Shown here one piece after another: positions 23,218-30,946 of a stretch of 64,000 nt of DNA (within the stretch, counting starts at the first letter, position 1; every line of letters begins with the position of its first letter). Under the pieces are notes generated by a model, which saw only the letters and a list, made by a program, of their open reading frames with translations, searched no databases and was not told the DNA's origin. Origin of the DNA: Collinsella aerofaciens (lineage in GTDB: Bacteria; Actinomycetota; Coriobacteriia; Coriobacteriales; Coriobacteriaceae); contig NZ_JADPCH010000011.1 of NCBI RefSeq assembly GCF_015670745.1, forward strand, positions 1 to 64,000, written 5' to 3'. Position numbers and translations under genes: made by a program.

Positions 23218-23304
23218 TGGTGCGGGCGAAAGGACTTGAACCTTCATGGGGTTGCCCCCATACGGACCTGAACCGTACGCGTCTGCCAATTCCGCCACGC
23301 CCGC
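23218..23304 (-). tRNA. tRNA-Leu (anticodon CAG)
   Basis: Acceptor GCGGGCG/CGCCCGC pairs perfectly. There is a long variable arm (TGGGGGCAACCCCA), anticodon stem TACGG/CCGTA with loop TTCAGGT giving CAG, T-loop GGTTCAAGTCC and encoded CCA; 87 bases. A terminator (AGCTCCCAGCAATGGGAGCT, then TTTTTT) follows on the minus strand. Confidence 0.96.
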
Positions 23305-23347
23305 GTGCAGGAATTAGAATAACGGAGCGCCACCGCGAACGCAAGAA

Positions 23348-24265
23348 CTATTTTTGAAAAAGTTTGCAGGCATTTTCCCAGGCGGCTCGGGCGATTGCTT
23401 CGGCGTCCTCGCCGGTACGATCGACGCGGTCGTTAACCAGCGCGTTTGCTGTGATGGAAATCATTGCAGGCTCGCACTCAAGACCGCGAATGGGCTCCGG
23501 CGCCATATAGGGACAATCCGTCTCGAACAAAATACGGTCGAGCGGTGTTGCCGCGAATGCCTCGCGCACCTCGTCGTTGCGCTTAAAGGTAGCCGCGCCG
23601 CCATAGGCGATGTAACAACCCAAATCCACAAAGCGCTCCATCGTGGCTCGGTCCTCGCCAAAGCAGTGCAGTACGCAACCGGCCTGGGGCACGCCGACCT
23701 CCCGCAACACGTTGTAGGCGTCCACATGCGAGGTGCGCTCCTCGTCCGCGTCCTCATGACGCAGATGTAGCTCTACCGGCACATTGCGGCGTACGGCAAC
23801 CTCGAGTTGGCGCGCCATGCAGTCGATCTGCACGTCGTGGGGCGCCGGCGCAATATCGTCGTCATAGTCCATGTGATAGTCCAGGCCGATTTCGCCAATA
23901 CCGGCGCATAAGGGGTCATCAAGTGCCGCAACGACCTGTGCATGAACGTCGTCGGTATAGTCCGGCGCGCCATACGGATGCACGCCGGCAAGATACTTGA
24001 TCTGCGGGATATCCTGCATCGGAAGAATCTCGCGCACCAGCCAGTCGCTATAGTCCGCCACGCTGCGCTTGTCGGCAATGGGGTCGAACATCGTCACCAA
24101 CAGGTCGACGCCCGCGGCTTTGGCGCGCACGAGCGTCTCGGGCACATCCTTGCCCCAAAACGAAAGCAGATGTGCATGCGTGTCGGCAAGCGGCGCCAAG
24201 GGCACGGGACAAGCAACCGTCTTCTTTTTCTTGGTAAACGTCACGCGTTCGGCATTAGGCGTCAT
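23348..24265 (-). CDS. TatD-family metal-dependent hydrolase
   Basis: TIM-barrel amidohydrolase of 305 residues; TatD family members are 3'-5' exonucleases or D-aminoacyl-tRNA-related hydrolases. Metal ligands are visible in ADTHAHL, IGEIGLDYH, VELHLRHED and ETDCPYMAPEPIRG. It overlaps the end of rsmA by 11 bp. The metG-tatD-rsmA grouping is common in bacteria, though here metG is upstream of rsmA with a terminator between them. The N-terminal 25 residues are basic and not conserved, so a later start is possible. Confidence 0.92.
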   Translation of the reverse strand: MTPNAERVTFTKKKKTVACPVPLAPLADTHAHLLSFWGKDVPETLVRAKAAGVDLLVTMFDPIADKRSVADYSDWLVREILPMQDIPQIKYLAGVHPYGAPDYTDDVHAQVVAALDDPLCAGIGEIGLDYHMDYDDDIAPAPHDVQIDCMARQLEVAVRRNVPVELHLRHEDADEERTSHVDAYNVLREVGVPQAGCVLHCFGEDRATMERFVDLGCYIAYGGAATFKRNDEVREAFAATPLDRILFETDCPYMAPEPIRGLECEPAMISITANALVNDRVDRTGEDAEAIARAAWENACKLFQK

Positions 24266-25115
24266 GGATTAGCTCCCGGGCCAGACGGACAAAGTCGGCA
24301 ACATCGAGCGTCTCGGCGCGCGTGGTGGGTGCGATACCGCAAACCTCAAAAGCGGCATCGAGCACGTCCTTGGCAAAACCGTTGGCGCTCATGGAATTGC
24401 GGATGGTCTTGCGACGCTGAGCAAATGCAGCATCAATCACGCGGGCCACAAATTCGCGATCGAGCCCCTCGGGCACCACGCCGTCAACACGGTCGATACG
24501 CACGACGGCCGAGTCCACGTGCGGCGCCGGCATAAAGCAACGCGGCGGCACCTCAAAGCGACCCGTCACCTGCGCATACAGGCCGAGCTTTGCCGTATAG
24601 CCGCCATAGGTCTTGTTGCCCGGCACTGCGGCAATGCGATCGGCAACCTCCTTTTGCACCATGACGACGGCACGCTTGAGCGCGGGCATCGTCTGGAAGA
24701 ACTGCAGGATGATCGTCGCCGCCACGTTATAGGGCAAGTTCGCGACAAATACCGTCGGCTCACCGCCGGCGGCCTGCTCAATCTGCTCCGGCGTCACCTT
24801 AAGCGCGTCGCCCATGATAAAGCGGAAGTTGGCGTAGTCGGCGGCGTGAGCATCGAGCACCGGCTCGAGCTCGGGATCGGCCTCGATCGACGTGACGCAC
24901 GCCGCCTCCTGCAACAGCGCAAGCGTGAGCGTACCAACGCCCGGACCAACCTCGAGCACGCGCTCATCGCCTGCAAGCTCGGCAAGCTCGCAAATGCGCT
25001 CAATTACATGGTTGTCGATCAGGAAGTTCTGGCCCAGGCGATGCTTGGTCGCAAGGCCAAACTCCTCCAGCAGCTCCCTGGTGGCCGTGGGGTTTGCCAA
25101 AGGCGAAGTTGTCAT
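24255..25115 (-). CDS. rsmA: 16S rRNA A1518/A1519 dimethyltransferase
   Basis: KsgA/RsmA enzyme dimethylating two adjacent adenines in helix 45 of 16S rRNA late in 30S assembly. Motifs: GLATKHRLGQNFLID, SAM-binding VLEVGPGVGTLTLALL, catalytic VANLPYNVAATI, and a C-terminal FAQRRKTIRNSM box. The 286-residue length is normal. The gene is translationally linked to tatD by overlapping ends. Confidence 0.97.
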   Translation of the reverse strand: MTTSPLANPTATRELLEEFGLATKHRLGQNFLIDNHVIERICELAELAGDERVLEVGPGVGTLTLALLQEAACVTSIEADPELEPVLDAHAADYANFRFIMGDALKVTPEQIEQAAGGEPTVFVANLPYNVAATIILQFFQTMPALKRAVVMVQKEVADRIAAVPGNKTYGGYTAKLGLYAQVTGRFEVPPRCFMPAPHVDSAVVRIDRVDGVVPEGLDREFVARVIDAAFAQRRKTIRNSMSANGFAKDVLDAAFEVCGIAPTTRAETLDVADFVRLARELIHDA

Positions 25116-25149
25116 GGTTGCCTCCTTAGCATGATGGCGGCGTCTTGAA

Positions 25150-25183
25150 ACAAAAGGGCATGGACCGTGGCGGCCATGCCCTT
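25150..25183 (-). terminator. Terminator of metG
   Basis: AAGGGCATGG and CCATGCCCTT (25174-25183 and 25154-25163) form a perfect 10-bp stem followed by TTTTG on the minus strand, 40 bp past the metG stop. Confidence 0.85.
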
Positions 25184-25222
25184 ACAGCTAAACAGCAAAT
25201 TGCCGATATGGCGCGCTGCGTC

Positions 25223-26824
25223 TTAGCCCAGACGCGGGAACAGCGGCTCGCCCTTCTCGACAGGCTGACCGCCGGCAAGCAGGCCCCAAGCGCAAATGCC
25301 CTTGAGGTCGTCGGTCGCGGCCTCGTCCTCGCAGGACAGGCGGCGCAGGGCCTCGGCAGAGGTCTGAGGCATGAGCGGCATCAGCAGGTGGGCGGCAATG
25401 CGGATGGCCTCGAGCAGGTTGTAGATCACAAACGCCAGCTCGTCAGCCTTGGCCTCGTCCTTGGCAAGTGCCCAAGGCTCGGAGTCCTCGATGTAGTGGT
25501 TGGCGGCATGGATGAGCTCCATGACCTCGTCCTTGGCTCCGCCGTAATCGAGCACGTCCATCTTGGCCATGTAGCGCTCGACCAGACCATCGGCGATCTT
25601 TGCCAGCGGGTTGTCGAACGCATCGAACGATGCGGGCTTGGCGGGCGCGCAACCATCAAAGTACTTGCCGCTCATGTTGAGCGAACGCGAGATAAGGTTG
25701 CCCCAGCTGTTGGCCAGGTCGGCGTTGTAGACCTGCTCCATGCGATCGAAGCTGATGGCACCGTCGGTGCCGGGGACGACGTCGGTCATAAAGTAGTAGC
25801 GATAGCCCTCGACGCCCAACATGTCGATAACGTCCTGCGGAGCGATGGCGTTGCCGCGGCTCTTGGACATCTTCTCGGCCTTGCCGGTCTCGGCATTGCG
25901 CACGGTCAGGAAGCCGTGGGCAAAGACGTGCTCGGGCAGGGCCTCGCCGATGGCCATGAGCATGGCGGGCCAAATGACGCAGTGGAAGCGGATGATGTCC
26001 TTGCCCACGATGTGGAACTGCGCGGGCCAGCGATAGGCCAGCTCGGCACGCGCCTCGTCGGTGTCGACACCGTAGCCGACGGCCGTCATATAGTTGAGCA
26101 GCGCATCGAACCACACGTAGGTCACGTGACCCTCGTCAAACGGGACCTGAATGCCCCAGTCAAAGCTCGTACGGCTCACGGAAAGGTCATTAAGGCCGCC
26201 CTCGACAAAGCTACGTACCTCGTTCATGCGGAACGCAGGCTCGACAAAGTCGGGGTGCTCGTCATAGAGCTTGAGCAGCTTGTCCTGGAAGGCGGAAAGC
26301 TTAAAGAAGTAGGACTCCTCCTGCACGCGCTCAAGCGGACGGTGGCAGTCGGGGCACAGGTGCTGGCCGACGCTGCCGTACTCCTCGTCGCCCTTCTGGA
26401 CCTGCGTATCAGTGAAGTAGGTCTCGTCAGGCACGCAATACCAACCGTCGTAGCTGCCCTTATACAGGTAGCCGGACTCCTTCATGCGCTCCCACAGGTA
26501 CTGCACGGCATGATGCTGGCGCGGCTCGGTGGTGCGGATGAAGTCGTCGTTGGAAATCTCGAGCTTGCTCCAAAGCTCCTTGAAGTGCGGAGCCTGGCTG
26601 TCGGTCCACTCCTGCGGCGTCATGTTGTGCTTGGCCGCGGCCTCGGCGACCTTCTCGCCGTGCTCGTCCATGCCGGTCAGGAACTTGACGTTATAGCCGG
26701 CGGAGCGGCGATAGCGAGCCTGAACGTCGGCGATGATGGTGGAATAAGCCGTGCCCAGGTGCGGATCGGCGTTGACGTAGTAGATGGGCGTCGTGATAAA
26801 GAACGAAGGCTTGCTTTGATCCAT
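25223..26824 (-). CDS. metG: Methionyl-tRNA synthetase
   Basis: Class I synthetase charging tRNA-Met and initiator tRNA. The HIGH-like motif is in YVNADPHLGTAYSTI (about residues 17-31) and KMSKS is in AEKMSKSRGNAI. One CPDC zinc knuckle pair (LCPDCHRPL) is seen in the connective domain, and an alpha-helical anticodon domain covers the last 150 residues. The 533-residue form lacks the C-terminal Arc1p/Trbp111 dimerisation domain, as in many Actinobacteria. It is a single-gene unit, 70 bp after rsmI. Confidence 0.97.
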   Translation of the reverse strand: MDQSKPSFFITTPIYYVNADPHLGTAYSTIIADVQARYRRSAGYNVKFLTGMDEHGEKVAEAAAKHNMTPQEWTDSQAPHFKELWSKLEISNDDFIRTTEPRQHHAVQYLWERMKESGYLYKGSYDGWYCVPDETYFTDTQVQKGDEEYGSVGQHLCPDCHRPLERVQEESYFFKLSAFQDKLLKLYDEHPDFVEPAFRMNEVRSFVEGGLNDLSVSRTSFDWGIQVPFDEGHVTYVWFDALLNYMTAVGYGVDTDEARAELAYRWPAQFHIVGKDIIRFHCVIWPAMLMAIGEALPEHVFAHGFLTVRNAETGKAEKMSKSRGNAIAPQDVIDMLGVEGYRYYFMTDVVPGTDGAISFDRMEQVYNADLANSWGNLISRSLNMSGKYFDGCAPAKPASFDAFDNPLAKIADGLVERYMAKMDVLDYGGAKDEVMELIHAANHYIEDSEPWALAKDEAKADELAFVIYNLLEAIRIAAHLLMPLMPQTSAEALRRLSCEDEAATDDLKGICAWGLLAGGQPVEKGEPLFPRLG

Positions 26825-26893
26825 GGGGTTTGTCCTCCAGAAAAACGTTGCATACAGGGGATGATTCTAGCGCAAGGGCTGGATATCCTCCAT

Positions 26894-27772
26894 CTATTGC
26901 ATATCGAGCACCATGGCATAGACATCGCGCTTGCGGCGCGAGTACTTCTGTGACAGGCGCTTTGCCACCGCGGAGGCGGGCTCCCCCTCCTCGAGCGCGG
27001 CGCGGATATCCTCGCGCAGAGCCTCGTCGGGATCCGCTGCCGCGGCGCCAACCGGCACGATACCGGCCTCCTCATCTTCGCTCGGCGGCGCGATGACCAG
27101 CGCAATCTCGCCCTTTACCTCGCCGCGAGCACGCAGCTCCTCGGCGAGCTGGGCGGCGGGCCCGCGCAAGACCTCCTCGTGCAGCTTGGTGAGTTCGCGG
27201 CAGACGGCAACCTCACGTTGGGGAAAGACCTCCGCCACGGCCTCGAGCGTCGCCACGATGCGATGTGGAGACTCGTAGAAGATGAGTGCGCCGGGCACCA
27301 CGGCAAGACGCTGCAGTCGGCGCACGCGGTCGCCGTGCTTGCGACCCAAAAAGCCTTCGAAGAAGAAATGCTCGCAGGGAATGCCGGACGAAACGAGCGC
27401 CGTGACGCAAGCAGAAGGCCCGGGAATAACTTCGACGGGCACATCGGCCTCACGCGCCGCCTCGACCAGCGCCTGGCCGGGATCGGACACGCTCGGCATG
27501 CCGGCGTCCGAGGCAAAGGCGAGGGTCTCCCCCGCCAGCAGGCGGTCGACCAGGCCGGCGGCGCGGCTGGCGATCACATTCTCGTCGCAACGGACAAGCG
27601 GCTTGGAAATGCCCAGGTGCATCAGCAGCTTTGACGTCACACGCGTGTCTTCGCAGCAGATGACATCGGCAGCGGCAAAGGCTTCGCCAACGCGCGGGGA
27701 CAGGTCGCCCAGGTTGCCGATGGGCGTGCCGACCACATAGAGTTTGCCCGTATGGGCGCTGTTTTGCGTCAT
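26894..27772 (-). CDS. rsmI: 16S rRNA C1402 2'-O-methyltransferase RsmI
   Basis: Tetrapyrrole-methylase-fold enzyme methylating the ribose of C1402 in the ribosomal P site. The start VVGTPIGNLGDLSPR, AADVICCEDTRVTSKLL, FASDAGMPSVSDPGQALV and ESPHRIVATL are the family signatures. The C-terminal domain ends with AKRLSQKYSRRKRDVYAMVLDM. The 292-residue length is normal. It starts 6 bp after the GH5-like gene, so the two are likely co-transcribed. Confidence 0.96.
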   Translation of the reverse strand: MTQNSAHTGKLYVVGTPIGNLGDLSPRVGEAFAAADVICCEDTRVTSKLLMHLGISKPLVRCDENVIASRAAGLVDRLLAGETLAFASDAGMPSVSDPGQALVEAAREADVPVEVIPGPSACVTALVSSGIPCEHFFFEGFLGRKHGDRVRRLQRLAVVPGALIFYESPHRIVATLEAVAEVFPQREVAVCRELTKLHEEVLRGPAAQLAEELRARGEVKGEIALVIAPPSEDEEAGIVPVGAAAADPDEALREDIRAALEEGEPASAVAKRLSQKYSRRKRDVYAMVLDMQ

Positions 27773-27778
27773 ATCAAC

Positions 27779-28840
27779 CTATTCAATCATGCCGCGCTCG
27801 AGCGTGCCGAGCGCCGCGCGGGCGTCCCATGCTGCAATGCGCTTCTCGGTCTTCCACGTTTGGAAGAACCAACCGGCAGCCGGCGCAAACGAAGCCAGCT
27901 GATTGGCGATAAACACGCGCTCGTAGGCATTGCGGCCCTCGGGCGTAACCGACGAGTTGGCAAAGATCGCCGCGCCCGACCATTCGCCCACCAGCACGGG
28001 GAACCCAGTTGAAATCGCTTCTTTAAGCTCGCGCTTGTTACGCGAAATCGCCGTCGTCAGCCCGCGGGGGCTCGTGATGTCGAGCGCATGCTCGTCGCGG
28101 TAATGGTACAGGTGAAGGTCCATGTAGACGTTCTTGTACTTGGCGCCGCGCATAAAATGCTTCCACTCGCTGGGATGCCCCGACGACGAGAAAACGACGA
28201 TCTTATCCTCGGGCATATACGAACGGACGAGCTCGTAAGCATCGCGATAGAAATTGCGCAGGTAGTGAGCAGGAATGCCATCCGTCATGGTGAAGAGGCT
28301 CTTGCGGACACTCATCTGCGGCGTATCCAGCAGCTCAATACCCAGCAGGCTCTCGGCCTCGCCGTAGCGATCGGCCAAGCGCTCGAGCACGTCGAGTGCG
28401 ACATGACGACCGTTGGTGGACGAATGCCACTCGGCAACAGCCTCCGGCGTGGCGGGCGAATCGTTGGAATCGCCCTGGCCACCGGGCACAGTCGCCAGGT
28501 CAAGCAGCACGCGAATGTTGTACTTGGCAGCCCACTCAATCGCGCGGTCGATGTAATCGACAACCGAGATGTAGGAGGCATCGGACTCCTGTGAGCCAAA
28601 GGCATACCAAGGCACCGGCAGGCGCACGGCGTTGAGGCCGATCTGCGCCATGCGACGGAAATCGTCCTCGCTCACAAACGTCTCGTAATGACGGCGCATG
28701 CGCTCGTTATAGGCGGCGGTGCCCATGGCCTCCTGCAGCTCGGCCGCGTTGGATGCACCGGTCGCCGCGTATAGCGACGGGGTCACCCAAGGCTCGGGAA
28801 TAAACCAGCCAGAGAGATTAACGCCGAGTATCCTCTCCAT
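27779..28840 (-). CDS. GH5-family glucanase-like protein lacking the catalytic acid
   Basis: A 353-residue TIM-barrel protein. GVNLSGWFIPEPWVTPSLYA at the N-terminus closely follows the exo-beta-1,3-glucanase (GH5) signature, and LHLYHY, VLVGEWSGA (nucleophile position E286) and GWFFQTWKTE fit too. The acid/base motif, normally L-N-E-P, reads ELLDTP: D172-T173-P174. The histidine usually found in the DLH motif is alanine (LLDLATVPGGQGDSND). There is no signal peptide, so it would be cytoplasmic. These changes suggest a non-hydrolytic or altered protein. The ATG at 28840 is preceded by AAGGGGG; the in-frame extension upstream is not conserved-looking. Confidence 0.85.
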   Translation of the reverse strand: MERILGVNLSGWFIPEPWVTPSLYAATGASNAAELQEAMGTAAYNERMRRHYETFVSEDDFRRMAQIGLNAVRLPVPWYAFGSQESDASYISVVDYIDRAIEWAAKYNIRVLLDLATVPGGQGDSNDSPATPEAVAEWHSSTNGRHVALDVLERLADRYGEAESLLGIELLDTPQMSVRKSLFTMTDGIPAHYLRNFYRDAYELVRSYMPEDKIVVFSSSGHPSEWKHFMRGAKYKNVYMDLHLYHYRDEHALDITSPRGLTTAISRNKRELKEAISTGFPVLVGEWSGAAIFANSSVTPEGRNAYERVFIANQLASFAPAAGWFFQTWKTEKRIAAWDARAALGTLERGMIE

Positions 28841-29077
28841 CACTGCCCCCTTCGGATCGTGCAGGCCGAGCCTGCATCGTATTGCATAGGAAAAGTAACG
28901 TTTTGAGTATACCCGCGCATGCGGACAGACGACCGAACGGTCTGTAAAGTGGCGCAAAAGCGGGAGGAATGTCTGAGCGGGCGGGCCCGAGATGTGCACG
29001 CACGTCGGAAGTAAGCGCCGGAAAGCGCATCCCACTCTGAAGCCAAATTCCGGGACGCAATTTCCGCAGAGCCCTCA

Positions 29078-29308
29078 ATAAAAGAAAAGGACCCCTTTGC
29101 AGAGGTCCTAGTCAATTCAAGGTGGCGGGGAAGGGAATCGCGCCCGCGCTCCGCGCGTGCGGACCGCTGCGGCGCTTGCGCGCCTTGCGAGCTGCGCTGG
29201 CAAACGCTATCGCGTTTCCTCAGCTCCGCGCCCTCACGGGGTTCGATTCCATGTAGGGGCTGCATAAAAGAAAAGGACCCCTTTGCAGAGGTCCTAGTCA
29301 ATTCAAGG
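29078..29308 (-). repeat. tRNA-Phe 3'-end duplication cassette
   Basis: A perfect 63-bp direct repeat (29078-29140 and 29264-29326, period 186 bp) comprises the tRNA-Phe terminator and its 3' end up to the T-loop GGAATCG. Between the copies is a GC-rich block with hairpins GCGC/GCGC, GGCGC/GCGCC and AAACGC/GCGTTT (29202-29217), ending in a T-arm-like GGGGTTCGATTCC in plus orientation. The block differs in sequence from the Arg and Leu cassettes but keeps hairpin order and position. Confidence 0.8.
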
Positions 29309-29381
<73 letters not shown>

Positions 29382-29504
29382 ATTTGAGGTGTGCCTTGTT
29401 TCAAGGCTTGATTAGTATAACCAAGGACGCGTTCCGGTCAACCGAGAATTTTAAAAAAGTTTTTGAGCACAGCCTCGGTTCTATAAATCGGCACGTCAGA
29501 GGCA

Positions 29505-29792
29505 TCAGCCGGCAGCAAGAAGTTTTTCACTCAGAGCCGCACGGGCAAACTCACTTGGCGTCATCCCCTCGGCAGCCGCCCGTCGACGAATGGCCTCCTT
29601 CATTCCCAGAGGAATCTTGACCGACAGCGTTGCCGTCCCCTCACCTGAGAGCGGGGGCCGTCCATGCACGATCCCACCAACGGTGTGTTCGCCATCCGGA
29701 AACTCTCCGCGCTCGTACGACTCGCACCACGCGTCAATCATTTCATCCGTTACAACCTGACCATTAGCGGCCGTATACGTCTTGCCCATCAT
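29505..29792 (-). CDS. Ribbon-helix-helix antitoxin-like protein
   Basis: A 95-residue protein; the C-terminal 45 residues read as a ribbon-helix-helix DNA-binding domain (ATLSVKIPLGMKEAIRRRAA, then EGMTPSEFARAALSEKLLA). The N-terminal half (TDEMIDAWCESYERGEFPDG) would wrap the toxin. The start overlaps the stop codon of the upstream gene as ATGA, the usual coupling in type II toxin-antitoxin pairs. Here the toxin gene comes first. It would repress its own operon; a promoter upstream of the toxin gene is the expected target. Confidence 0.75.
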   Translation of the reverse strand: MMGKTYTAANGQVVTDEMIDAWCESYERGEFPDGEHTVGGIVHGRPPLSGEGTATLSVKIPLGMKEAIRRRAAAEGMTPSEFARAALSEKLLAAG

Positions 29793-30055
29793 CGACCCCT
29801 TTGCCGAGCCTGTTCAATCTCCTGCCAAAATTTCTTCTGGACTGGAGACAAGGCATGAATGATAAGCCACCCACGGACAAGCTCGACCGCGACAAGCTCC
29901 ACGCTTCGTCCGTCTGGGAGCCATCCAATCGCAAGCCATCTCGGCGGCTCGTCCTTCGACTCGCGACGAATGCACTCAGTAACCGCAAGCCAAGCGCTAA
30001 GCACCTGCTTTTCCGTCAGGTGCTTTTTAGCGTTGGGATGAATCTCAACATCCAT
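29789..30055 (-). CDS. BrnT/RelE-fold toxin-like protein
   Basis: An 88-residue protein. The pattern IHPNAKKHLTEKQVLSAWLA, the strand PPRWLAIGWLPDGRSVELVAVEL and the final GWLIIHALSPVQKKFWQEI recall BrnT and related RelE-fold endoribonucleases, where strands end with an IHA-like segment. It overlaps the antitoxin gene by 4 bp. The start ATG at 30055 lies 8 bases after GGAGGAG; a second ATG four bases upstream is out of frame. Family assignment is by pattern only, so another toxin family remains possible. Confidence 0.65.
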   Translation of the reverse strand: MDVEIHPNAKKHLTEKQVLSAWLAVTECIRRESKDEPPRWLAIGWLPDGRSVELVAVELVRGWLIIHALSPVQKKFWQEIEQARQRGR

Positions 30056-30113
30056 GCATCTTCTCCTCCATCTTACCCAATTTCGTATGACGAAAGTCCA
30101 CTGTCGCCAATTC

Positions 30114-30473
30114 TTAAGCCGGCACGCGTTGGAGAGCAGGGGTCGAAACAATGATTGAAGGACGCTCTAGTACGGCCCAGGCGCCGGGGCAGGAGCACAT
30201 GCGCCAAGGGCGGACGTTTTCGTAGCGCGCGAGGATATTGCCGTCGCGATCGATGAAGGCGATGTCGATGGGATAGGCCATAAAACACGTATGGACCGAA
30301 GAGCAGCGTGGAAACGCCATGACGAGCGGCAGGCCGTTGGCGGCAACCGGACGCCGTCCCAGCATGCCGCGCAGGCGCACGACAAACGACTCCGCCACCA
30401 CAAACTCGGCCGGCGTCCAACCCAGCCTATTGAGTGCCCGCGCGTAGACGATGTAGGACGAGACCGCGGTCAC
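30114..30473 (-). CDS. DUF192-family protein in the Tad operon
   Basis: A 119-residue protein. The DUF192 core is FVVRLRGMLGRRP, LVMAFPRCSSVHTCFMAYPIDIAFID, RYENVRPWRM and AVLERP. Function of the family is unresolved. The GTG at 30473 overlaps the stop codon of the TadE gene as GTGA, and GGGGGTG precedes it, so it is translationally coupled as the last gene of the Tad operon. It lacks the signal peptide that many DUF192 proteins carry. DUF192 genes at the end of Tad loci are seen in other Actinobacteria, to my recollection. Confidence 0.8.
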   Translation of the reverse strand: MTAVSSYIVYARALNRLGWTPAEFVVAESFVVRLRGMLGRRPVAANGLPLVMAFPRCSSVHTCFMAYPIDIAFIDRDGNILARYENVRPWRMCSCPGAWAVLERPSIIVSTPALQRVPA

Positions 30474-30946
30474 ATGACCACCCCCGGACGCCATGGATCG
30501 ACCGTCACCGCACGCTCGTGCGACAACGTTGTCGGCGCCCCCAGCGGAACGCCAGCGATGCTGAGAGAAGTCGGCCACGGCTCATAGTGCATGGTGCAGG
30601 TGTAGGTCCTAAACGTACCGGATAGGGAGAGCAGGCCACCATCCGATGCCTTCGCGCCTTGCTCGCTCGACACTTCGATCTGTAAGTCATAGCCTTCCAT
30701 GGCATTCAGAATTTGAGTCTGAACCGTCGCCGAGGCATCGGCAGAGCTTTCGTCGCCCTCCCCCTCCGACGCCACGGCATGCGCTAGCACGATGTCGGGC
30801 ACCACGCGGTCGAAGCGCGCGACAGCGCTGGCAAAGATCATGACGTTGTACACGATGAGTGCCAGCACCAGCAAAACGGGCGTAACCACTGCCATCTCCA
30901 CCGTCGCTTGGGCGCGCTCCTCACGCAGACGCATGCGGATACTCAT
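30470..30946 (-). CDS. TadE-like pseudopilin
   Basis: A 158-residue pilus-assembly protein with a prepilin-like leader: charged start MSIRMRLREERAQATVEMAVVTPVLLVLAL. The AQATVE motif places a glutamate at position 5 if processing occurs between A and Q. One N-terminal hydrophobic helix (about residues 17-45) anchors it, followed by an exported domain. It starts at the last base of the TadG-like stop region, so it is coupled to it. Confidence 0.85.
   Translation of the reverse strand: MSIRMRLREERAQATVEMAVVTPVLLVLALIVYNVMIFASAVARFDRVVPDIVLAHAVASEGEGDESSADASATVQTQILNAMEGYDLQIEVSSEQGAKASDGGLLSLSGTFRTYTCTMHYEPWPTSLSIAGVPLGAPTTLSHERAVTVDPWRPGVVM

Noticed and set aside
25145-26953. 602-codon open frame opposite metG
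   Set aside because: Antisense shadow of MetG; it also runs through the metG terminator hairpin.
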